Assembly: GCF_019059575.1 (NCBI RefSeq)
Contig: NW_024881714.1
Coordinates: forward strand, 372,001 to 436,000
Direction: 5' to 3'
From: Amphibalanus amphitrite
Taxonomy: Eukaryota; Arthropoda; Thecostraca; Balanomorpha; Balanidae
Length of the DNA stretch: 64,000 nucleotides
A program made the position numbers and the translations under genes. Under the pieces are notes generated by a model. It was not told where the DNA came from. It saw nothing but the letters and a program-made list of their open reading frames with translations, and did no database searches. How positions within the stretch are numbered: position 1 is the stretch's first letter; each line of letters starts with the position of its first letter. This document shows positions 13,107-22,203 of this stretch, one piece after another.

Positions 13107-14080
13107 CCGTGACGATGCGTCGCGCGCCGCGCCGCTGCCCACCATAATCGCCCTAACGGGTATCGTCGGCCCCCGGATGAGAGCCGATGTTTACGACTTC
13201 GGCGCTGATTGGGGCATTGTACTGACCCGACTGAGCCGGGAGCGGAACGCACTGTGATCGGTACGCAGTGTCAGAGGAGAGAGAACGGTGACAATAGATA
13301 GAGCTGGATGTGAGAGCGTCGCGCCTCACTGCCGGTAGAGATGGTCTTTGCTGGCGCGCGTCCAAGGACCCGTTCAGGTGACCCTCGGAATGGTGGGCGG
13401 GCCCCTGCCTACTGGTTAGTACCCTATCCGCAGCGCCTGTCTGGGTCGCCTCTCGAGGTCGTCACTGGGTTCCTATCACAGGTGGTGCCAGGAGGTGATA
13501 GGACGGGTTTGTGTGACCTCAAACGGTGGGATGCGTCATAGTGGAATCACGGGGAGAGATGAAGCAATCGCCGCTACCTGTTTTTCTCTATCATCGTATA
13601 TCCAGCAACGTAAACATGTCTTTCAAGCCCAACCAGCATATGTAACATGACACAATGGACCACGTTCGGCACTTAACCTGTGGATTTGTTCACGCTTAGC
13701 GGCTGTGGGGTCAGGTAAGAGTGTAACACCCGCCCACCGCGCTGACCGGGCGCCCTTCGTGTCTGACCGGGTCACGGGTCACGGGGTTCGACCGTGTGGT
13801 GCAGGCGTGACTGGGTGATCGTGACGCCCCCCTTTCCGTCAGGTCACACCCGTGATGCACCCCTTGACGTTAACCCTCCCTCAGTGGCGGCGGAACATCT
13901 TAAATTAAGAGGGGGGGGGGGGCACTGCCGAATTTTGGTCCCATTCTTTCCATACAACGCCCATAGGGCTAATGTTCAAAGGGGTGTCAAAATCAAAGGG
14001 GGGCACGGTGCCCCGGTGACCCCCCCCGTTCCGCCGCCCTCCCTCAGCTCTTCCGTCGGCAGCTGGCCAGTGGCCATTCG

Positions 14081-14104
14081 TCCGTGATCCGTAGGGATCA
14101 CGGA
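14081..14104. repeat. Perfect 10-bp hairpin
   Basis: TCCGTGATCC (14081-14090) and its exact complement GGATCACGGA (14095-14104) are separated by four bases. No T-run follows. The function is unknown. Confidence 0.9.
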
Positions 14105-14363
14105 TCATGGCTAAACCCTGAGACCGGTCGGACTCGCCGATGTAGCAAGAGGTCGCAGCGAATGGTGGGATGGAGCAAGCCAGGGCCCCTTGGATGGTTG
14201 TGTGGATGGGTAGAGCCAAGTAGGTGTGTGAGGAAAGATATGTAGCCGCATATGTAGAGTGTAGACGTAACTATACAAGTGCTCCCGGCATGCATTTTTC
14301 GAATGTTTTCGGGAGGCAAGTCTCACGGGTGACACGTGACCGTCCACCTTTGCGGTCACCTTG

Positions 14364-14403
14364 TGATCACGTAATCACGTAATCACGTGATACCGTGATT
14401 ACG
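14364..14403. repeat. CACGTAAT repeats and perfect 10-bp hairpin
   Basis: TCACGTAATCACGTAATCACG is a short tandem run. Its last unit CGTAATCACG (14378-14387) pairs exactly with CGTGATTACG (14394-14403) over a 6-base loop. Confidence 0.9.
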
Positions 14404-17400
14404 AAGTATCACGGTAATTTCAATTGCTATTGATCTGCTTGTTTGAATAGCAATTAAAACCTCTTGTGATTGAAGAATGACGCTCGGCGAAGCTATTGCC
14501 ATTCCAGAGGTCACAGAGCGGACGTCCTTCCCCTGGAGACTTTCACAACAGCGATGACGTGCAGTCGGCAACTGTTGCATCATGCATGCTTTATCGGCAC
14601 GAATGATGTGTCAGTGCATCTGGTGTTGTGAGCTGAATGCTATTAATATCATCAAGGGCCATCGCGTGCTGTCTGCTGCTGGTGATTTATTACCGTGGTA
14701 AAGGATCGATTACATTTCCGACGGGGCTTACTGCTTTCTTATCTTACACACTCGTTAAGTGTTTGCTGCTGGTCAGCATTTTTCTCGATTAGTTTGGAAG
14801 ACGTTGGTCAATGTTTTCTTGTCACTCGTTTTAGCCCAGAGTCGCAGAACTCATTTTTGTATGTAGGTATACCCTGACCACTAAATTATTGTGAGGAAAC
14901 TCTCCACGGCCCTTACCCGTGTCCCTGCAGTGTGTAATTAGCGGCGTCTTTCACCGTTCGAGCTGCTCTCACCAGACGGGGCCCACTCGGCCGATTAGCA
15001 TTCACGATAACCAAATCCCCCACCCAGCTGACTCGGTGAAAACAGACGGATCCATACCTTGGCACGGTACCCCAACCGCCCCGAATTCATCAGCGCGCGG
15101 ACGACAGAGTTTCGATTTCTCCGTGTTGGAACTGTCGGCATGGAAAGAACTCATACAAGAACAGGTGCTTGAAGAAGTCACAAATAATCAGTATTCAGAA
15201 GCGTAAAGACGTTTAAATGGTGGAATTTGTGTGGACTTCTGTTTGTTTGGGCTATTAGGTATTCATATGCGTCTTCTATTGTGCATGGGAAGGAGGCTGG
15301 GCTCCAAGGTCACAATATTTGACTATGTGCGCGCACATACGAGTAGATGGCTCGAATGGGTGCGTGGTTGGCCACCTTCGAAAATGACCTCATTAACTAC
15401 AAGATTCATGGTGCCTGCTATGTATTCAGACTTATTACGCCTACGATAATTAAGCAGACACTCGAGGGATGTTTTCACAAATTAGAGTCGGTAACTCATC
15501 ATTAGACCCGTTTCTTACATGATTAGCCGAGTCATTTTGAAGAATCGCCTCGTGCTGACCAGATAAGAGTGATGGCGGTCTGGATCGTGATGTGATTACT
15601 GCCCACCGCCGTCTTCTGACGCAGAAATGACGGGACACCTTAGATGGTCGTGCGCGATCAACTTAATTCCGTTCCTACCTCATCACTAGAAGTGCCGCGT
15701 GCGTACTACGTGCACTTTACAGCGGGGTCATTCCACAATGGTTCGCCCTCTTAGAGCACAGTTCTCGGTACACGAGCTGACCAGAGGTGCCGGTGTAGGC
15801 GGAGACTCAGACAGACCTACCCACCGGACATGTCTCTGTCCATGTCGCCGATAAGATCACGGGGGATCGGTAATCGGGAGCGGTCGCAACATTTCTCCGA
15901 CAGCGGACATTTCCTGTGGATCGGATGTCTCGCTAGCCGGCCGGTTTTCCTCAAGCAACTTCTTTGTGCTCTATACGTATGAGAAAGAGTTTGACTGTGA
16001 GCCCTTCTGATGCAGTCCCAAGTCAGAAAGTCCCATATTCGGAGCAAGTGAGAATGGTATGAAGCGTAGTTTCCTAGCTTTTTTCGGAATCTGGACATCA
16101 GGAGGAACAGGCTCACACATTCGTTTGACACCTCCTTCCTCATCTCCAGGATAGTTCAGGGTATCTCCCATCCCCACCGGTCTCTGAAGTCGCTCAGAGC
16201 CGGTTAGGGGTGTGGTATTCACATCCGCCGCCCAGGGGCACAGATCGTATCCGGTCGATGCCTTATGGGTAGATATGTAAATGGCGAGGGAGTGCCTGAC
16301 GACTCAGCTTCTGCAACAGATAACAACAGCGAGCCTGGTTTGACCTGGTCAACCTTGCGCCGTTTCGTTGTAAGTCGACAGCATCACGTTGGTGATAATA
16401 ACTTATGTCGAGTGTTGATTGTTGTGACACGATATCGTTATCTGGGATTGGCACCGTCAATGTGAGCCTCTCGATTTCTGTGTAGCTGTGCGAAGGTCGC
16501 CGGTTCTTTCCTGTGCCTTCATGGTTCGTGCCCGAATCACTCGCCTTCTCTGTCGCCGGCGAGTCGTGTACGAACTGCTCGCAGTCTGGTCGAGCGGACT
16601 GCACTATCCACCGAGCGTGCTCATCAGTCACGATCCGAGACTTCGTGTCGGGGACGAGCTGGATTGGAGCCCACGACGGAGCCGCCTGAATCTGTAGAAG
16701 GATATGCTGGTCCAAGGTTGTATTTTAGGGCCTGTTTACCATTACACTTGTGCCTTGCAACGCTACTTTCAACTTCTATCGGGCCGCGTTGTTTTGCCGG
16801 TTGGAGAGTAACGTCTTCGCTCAACTTTGCTCTCTGTCGAATATCACTGGTCGTCATGATGGTCAGTTCTCGGGAGATCTAGCCGGACGTGGAGCTGCGT
16901 CTGCCGTAGGCGGCAGAGGAGTGCCGATCAGTCGGGTCAGCCCGCGGAGAGGCGCCGGGCGGCAGCTCGCCAGGTCACAGAGAGGCGCCGAGCCGGTAGA
17001 AAGTGGTACCGGCCGGAACTGGCGCCCGCCCACCCGCTCCGGCTGACCCGCCTGACCCGGCGCCGGCCTGCCCGGCGGGGTTTCAATCGCCGCCGCGTCC
17101 ATCTCCGAGGATGGCGCCAGTGACGGATGACGGAACGGTACGTCTTTCTAATGTCCGTAGCTGGGAGGTATAGTTAGTGAGATGACGCCATAGATCGGCG
17201 GGATCTCTGTAGACTTCGCCGCGCACCAGCTGGTTTTACCACTGTCTGTGCTGGCTGATTAGTCCATGAACGCACCAGGCCATGATCAATCAGTGGTATC
17301 AGACCGAACGTATGGTTCAGTAGCGTCGCCAGCTGTCCATCGTCACTAAATAGCTGTGACGGTGTCACGGAGATGTAACGTTGTCTCTCGGCGTTCGCCG

Positions 17401-18736
17401 GCCATGGTTTCCGACCAACCTCTACGAGGCAGAACAGCTCGTTTACGGCCTATTACGAGCCCGGGCTGAGTTCACGGCTCCACCGCTGCCCGCTTTCAGC
17501 CGTCGCCGGCGGCGGATAACTTCCGTCCCGCTCGGGTCGTCATCCTCCGTCATTCGCTCGTCATTGGACTCGGTGGCGGCGCCATCAGTCCTCAATGACG
17601 CTCTGCGCGGAGGAACGGGCCTCCTCCACCGCCGCACACTGGTCGGAAACGCCCTCACGAGAGGCCACGGGCGATTCCGGAGTTTCGGATTATTTTTTAT
17701 ATAGATCGATTTGAAATTGATCAAATTATTATACTTAGGCCAAAAAAACTAATCCGGGTGACCAAAAATAGCTGTAATCAGCCCCCGAAGATGGGGTATC
17801 CCAGAACTCGGAAACTGACGCGGAGCAAGAGGTTTCTTGAGCCGGATATTCAGAGTCTTATTGCTGATAGACACCAAATTGAAACCCCACATATTATGCA
17901 TCAAAATGTTCGTTATGAAGTTGCCGACTGGTCAGTGCAAAATTTTTGGTATACTTTTTCCCTAACTAAGATGTACTAGGTATAGCTTTTTTATGAAGGC
18001 TCTCCTACAGTGATTCTGGAATATAACTGCAAAGTTTAGGTAAGGAAACAACAGGTAGTCCCATCTAGTTCCACTCTGATTTTTTGTGAGATGAAGTAGG
18101 ATTTAAATTTACACCAGGGCAACATAAAAGCTAACTGCGCATATTTGCGCAAAATTTGCAGGAGCCGTTCTTCCTACCCAACTACCGCCCGCCCCGCCCC
18201 AGTTTCGGCTCGGCCGCCGCGCCCGGCTTACGCTGACCTGTGTGGCCTGCACGCATCCATGCGTAGTTGACTGGTCATTAAAAACAGATGCGCTTGAGTT
18301 TATGAATTTTGTGAAAAGCGCGTTTTATGTATGCATTTATGTATGTATTGACATCAAAAGCCTTCCTCATATTGCGTGGCGATTACGGCTTGCATTTAGA
18401 GCCTTGCTATTGACAACCATCACTCGGCTGGAGAAAGTGGAAATTGAAACCTTCGTGAATATAAGACGCTGCAAATATAGGACACCTGTCACTGACGTCG
18501 GGTTACCTTGCGCCGTCTTTTTACATTAGATCACAATTCCGGTATTTAACCCTGGCCGGACCGATTGGTTTTCTACATTGACCGGGGAGGGTTGGTACAA
18601 CTCCCTCACCGTTTCGCCTCTTTGAGTTGGTACGACCCCCCTCGCGTTTGGCCCCTGATCGAGCTAGAGCCTCGTGGAAAAAACGACGTGTTGACCGTCA
18701 CGAGAGGCAGCCGATGATACCCAATTTTAAGGTCCT

Positions 18737-18774
18737 AGGTCATCGGGTGACCTTCCAGGTCAGGTCAATGACCC
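18737..18774. promoter_or_regulatory. AGGTCA half-site group with near-perfect IR1
   Basis: Exact hexamers at 18737 (+), 18748 (-), 18757 (+) and 18762 (+). The last, with ATGACCC, makes AGGTCAATGACCC (18762-18774), an inverted repeat with 1-base spacer and one mismatch. The corresponding site in copy 2 has decayed. Confidence 0.5.
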
Positions 18775-18905
18775 GAAAACCGGGAAAATCGGGACCTGTT
18801 AGAAAGTCGTAAATTGTGGCTGCTGTGTGGTTTTCCGGGGTGCTGATCACGAATATCGTATTAGTTTTGATCAGAGATGATGTCTTTAAGCATTTAGACC
18901 AGGTC

Positions 18906-18926
18906 GGGTCAGGTCAGGTCAGGTCA
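18906..18926. promoter_or_regulatory. Overlapping AGGTCA tandem
   Basis: GGGTCA followed by three AGGTCA in 5-base steps (18911, 18916, 18921). The 5-base period means adjacent sites overlap and could not all be filled at once. It is conserved in copy 2 at 27186-27196 with fewer intact units. Confidence 0.5.
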
Positions 18927-19097
18927 ACCGGTAGGGGCTGTGACGGGTATTCGTAATACATGTCAACCGCCTCTGACAGCTTCGTAACATGTTACGAAGG
19001 CGCCAAAACTACTTCGTTTATGTTCAAATGGTTGCTAAATTAGAATTCAGCTCCAAAAACTAGCCTAGAAACATGTAAAACTCGAAAAAGTGAACCG

Positions 19098-19154
19098 AGG
19101 TCACCCGAGGTCACCAAAGGTCAATGACCTGACCTGACCTTCAGGTGACCTTGA
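19098..19154. promoter_or_regulatory. Nuclear-receptor site array with perfect IR1 (ecdysone-receptor consensus)
   Basis: AGGTCA at 19098, 19108 and 19118 (direct repeats with 4-base spacing). The last joins TGACCT at 19125 to form AGGTCAATGACCT (19118-19130), the palindromic 1-base-spaced element recognised by EcR/USP (EcR/RXR) in arthropods. TGACCT follows at 19130, 19135 and 19146. The last reads TGACCTTGA, the reverse of TCAAGGTCA, the extended half-site of FTZ-F1/ERR-type receptors. Binding is an inference; the motifs are directly visible. Confidence 0.6.
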
Positions 19155-19291
19155 CACCCATCCTAATGTATGGGAGCAACATCAAATCACATGTTTGAAC
19201 GTTTGAAACCACGAAAAGCTTGCAAACGCGCGGCTAATGCGAGCCGACATACGCCGAATCGCGATTTCGGCCAAACATGGTCACGGAAAAG

Positions 19292-19326
19292 AGGTCACAG
19301 GTCAAAGGTCATTTGGGTCAGGGTCA
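19292..19326. promoter_or_regulatory. DR1 nuclear-receptor array
   Basis: AGGTCA at 19292, 19299 and 19306 are exact direct repeats with 1-base spacing, the arrangement used by RXR/USP, HNF4 and COUP-TF receptors. GGGTCA follows at 19315 and 19321. AGGTCAAAGGTCA (19299-19311) is preserved letter for letter in copy 2 at 27569-27581. Confidence 0.55.
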
Positions 19327-19648
19327 TGAAATTTTCAGGGTAGGTGTAAAATTGATCAATGCGAGGGTACTGAAAGTTTCATCGCGATCGGCCGCTTTTT
19401 ACGCGAGTTATTCGCGAAAAACCTTAGGGGGGGGGGGTTGCATCAACTCCCCCATGGGCCGGCGAGGGTTAAGGTGTTAACTTTGGGTCAAGGTCAGGTC
19501 GGAGCCCCTCAGGTCACGAAAATGGTTGAAGGAGGTCATATCGCATATCATTCGATTCGGCAGGTCTTCCTGAGTCCAATGGTGGCTTTCCCGACTCTCT
19601 AGCTCCATCTGATCAGGAGTTATTGACGAAAAACTTACATGGCCTTAG

Positions 19649-19812
19649 TGACGTCATAAATGACGTCACGCAAAGTCAACAATGCTAAAGTCAAGCACTG
19701 GACCTTGCAAGGAGTGCATGAAACCATTCCCGGTGCCCGAATAGCAGCTTCCAATTTCCCTTGTTGACTTAAAGTGGTGCTAGATCCTGTATTATACTCA
19801 ATTATGACGTCA
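19649..19812. promoter_or_regulatory. Three CRE palindromes
   Basis: TGACGTCA at 19649-19656, 19661-19668 and 19805-19812, the consensus for CREB/ATF bZIP factors. The first two are 12 bases apart. They lie to the right of the TTAA element, inside the inverted-repeat-bounded interval. Confidence 0.45.
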
Positions 19813-19990
19813 TAACTTAACAGATTCACGTCATATATTTAGTGCTGGACATCCAAATGATAGCTTACATATGACAGAGAAGGTATGCAAAGTTTTATGA
19901 AGTTTGCTTCACTAGTTGTGGAATAACAAGCAAAAAACTTTTGCGGAAAGGCCGCTGGCCTCTCGCTGGAGCGTTTCCGACCAGTGTGCG

Positions 19991-21714
19991 CCGGCGCCGT
20001 CTCGCCGCGCTGTATAACGGAGATTGGTCACGCACAGTGGTTGCGACCGGGCGATGATTCTCCGTCTTTGGCAGTGGCGCCGCCGGGGTCACGGCTCGAT
20101 AAACCAGTCATCAGCGGGACTCGCACCGGCTGCCGGGTCTGAGAGCGCGCCGCCAGCTCCAGCAGACCGAGGTCAGGGTGTAGTTAGGGTCCTCTCAGCA
20201 GGACGCTGCAGGAGAACGCTGACGCTGCGCTGCAGTCTGGAGAGTCCCTCATCGCGTGGCTCCGGGCCGGAGCGAGCTCCGCCGCGGCGCGCTGGCCTGT
20301 GATCAGCTCACGCCGTAACCGGCCGCGCTGACCTCCGCGACCCGAGCCGGACGCGGCACGACTCGACACCCGGTTTTTGCCCGCTCTAACGTGCCTGTGA
20401 TGACCGGCAATGGGCGAACAACGGAGACATGGCCGCTGCCTGCGGCGGTGCGCCGCCGAACACCGCGGTGGTTCGACCAACGGACCCTCCGAGCCAGTTC
20501 GCGGGCTGTTTTCCCCATGCTGTGCGCGTTCTCCGGCAGCCTCAGCCCAGCCTTTCCGATATGGTGCGCCGGGAGATTTCTCCTCATCTCGGCGCGGCCA
20601 TCCGTCTGAGGAAGGGGCGGGACGTGTCTCGCGGCCGGCGGTCGCGCCGACACCATCTGTTTCCCGGTAAATGAAAGGCGTCTCCGGCAGCGCGGCGCCG
20701 TACTGTTATGACACAGGCAGCTCGTGGGACCGCCATGGTGCTGGCCGGAACCCTGCAGATGGTGGGAGAAGTATGAGCTGCCTTTCACGTCTCCCCACGC
20801 ACGGCCAGAGATGTGGTATCACTACGACCAGTTTACGTTCTTCTTGCAGATCTGCGCTAGACATGATGTGACGGGCCAAACTGGACAGACGAGATGGACA
20901 GGTGTGGGAAGTACAGATACGTTTCTAGATTAGAAATACTAGAGCCATGGGAGGGAGATACTCTCGTACACAGAAATGTACGATGAGAGATAAATGTCTC
21001 GCGGTGCTAAACACGACAAGTTGTGTGAGCCGTTTGCCGTAACTTCACATTGCAGGGCGATTACGACATGCTGGCCTTCGTCTGGGGATCGAGCCTGCAG
21101 CAACGACTAAAACACCGTGAGAGGCTCTGGGGATGTCATTTCTGAGTTTGCTCGTGTGAATCGACACGAGGACGTAGTGACCTGGGTATTGCGGTCACGT
21201 ACGAGTACATCGCCCGGAGCTAATTGCGCCCCGGTCGCTGGAGGAGAGTTTATTTTTTTTGTTGGGTTAGGCCCTTTCGGTCCAATGGGACCATTTCAGA
21301 GCCGGGAGGATGATAGGATATAGGGGGAGACATTGGTCTGGGTAGGCACCATAGTGAGTCACCGGGGCTGAGCCCGTCCAGAGTGAGAGGTCAGGCCACC
21401 CAGCCCCAAGGTACTCACTGCACCCGGCTACGGGGTGCGCTCCCTCGGGAGCAGCGGTGCCGCTCCAAGGGAGCAGCCCGCATGAGATAAAGTTGCCTGT
21501 CCAGCCCGGAAGGGGGTTGCGGCGTGGAGGAGAAGGATTTCAGTATCCTGAGGATAGAAGCACGGAACGGTGTGCTGGAGGAGAGCTCGGTCCGTGCCTT
21601 ATGTAGAGGCGAACTCGGGTATCAGTTCCCTTCCGACTCTCAGCTAGTTTCCTCTTCTTCCTCGGTCGCTCATCAGCTCCCTCCCGCTCTCGCTTCTCTC
21701 TCTGTCCCCCCTCT
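19991..21714. other. No gene confirmed; GC-rich block with one candidate first exon
   Basis: A CpG-dense block (20.0-20.7 kb) holds overlapping open frames. One, at 20429-20666, begins at ATG in good context (gagacATGG), encodes MAAACGGAPPNTAVVRPTDP and onward, and reaches a possible donor CCCG/gtaaat. I found no matching second exon. The rest shows nothing. Confidence 0.45.
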
Positions 21715-21716
21715 CT

Positions 21717-21760
21717 CTCTCTCTCCCTCCCTCCCTCCCTCCCTCCCTCCCTCCCTCCCT

Positions 21761-21823
<63 letters not shown>
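21717..21823. repeat. (CCCT)n/(CT)n array
   Basis: CCCT tetramers to about 21768 pass into pure CT to about 21823, followed at once by cctcag/TCTGG, which looks like a splice acceptor with an extreme polypyrimidine tract. No downstream exon could be confirmed. Confidence 0.95.
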
Positions 21824-21826
<3 letters not shown>

Positions 21827-22052
21827 AGTCTGGCTGACAGCTGCCGTGACCGTGTCCACTTAGACAGTAGCCGTGAGTCGTGACACAGCGCCGTCCAGTG
21901 ACCAGTCTCCTGCACTGCGCCGCTGCTCACCGAGAGTGGCGCTTTGTGCGCAGGAAATGGATCTGCCAGCACCACGAGCCCAGTTGTGTGACGGGCACCA
22001 CCGCAGTCCTTGGCATGACGGAGACCCCTGCGGCTGAGCCATGGCTCTGGTG

Positions 22053-22054
<2 letters not shown>

Positions 22055-22134
<80 letters not shown>

Positions 22135-22203
22135 AAGAGAAGAGAAGAGAAGAGAAGAGAAGAGAAGAGAAGAGAAGAGAAGAGAGGGGAGAGAGAGAGA
22201 GAT
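22055..22203. repeat. (GA)n/(AGAGA)n array
   Basis: GA dinucleotides from 22055 to about 22130, then AGAGA pentamers to about 22185, then GA again. On the + strand it is purine-rich, complementary in sense to the pyrimidine array 230 bp upstream. Confidence 0.95.

Larger units (their letters stand above)
13113..17632. other. No gene supported
   Basis: Mixed sequence with a 12-base G-run at 13911-13922 and two hairpins (14081-14104 and 14378-14403). Frames of 95-150 codons (for example 16263-16715 on the - strand) show no family features or paired splice sites. Confidence 0.55.
18546..19472. mobile_element. TTAA-flanked interspersed element, copy 1, rich in nuclear-receptor half-sites
   Basis: TTAACCCTGGCCGG at 18546-18559 is mirrored by CCGGCGAGGGTTAA at 19459-19472 (13 of 14). 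TTAA on both sides is the target site of piggyBac-type transposons. Further inside, gggagggttggtacaactcc-like sequence is also inverted near both ends. A related copy lies at about 26895-27748; a 97-base stretch I aligned by eye around 18840-18935 differs at about 12 positions. No open frame looks like a transposase, so it would be non-autonomous. It holds 17 exact AGGTCA/TGACCT hexamers between 18737 and 19311, where under one would be expected by chance. Confidence 0.7.
17633..19990. mobile_element. 2.36-kb interval bounded by inverted repeats
   Basis: CGCACACTGGTCGGAAACGC (17633-17652) is matched exactly in reverse complement at 19971-19990. Just inside, CGAGAGGCCA is also inverted (about 17658 and 19956), and similarity fades by about 60 bases. 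No target duplication is obvious and no transposase frame lies inside. It contains the TTAA-flanked element 18546-19472 and three CRE palindromes. It could be a deleted transposon or two separate dispersed repeats in opposite orientation. Confidence 0.5.
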
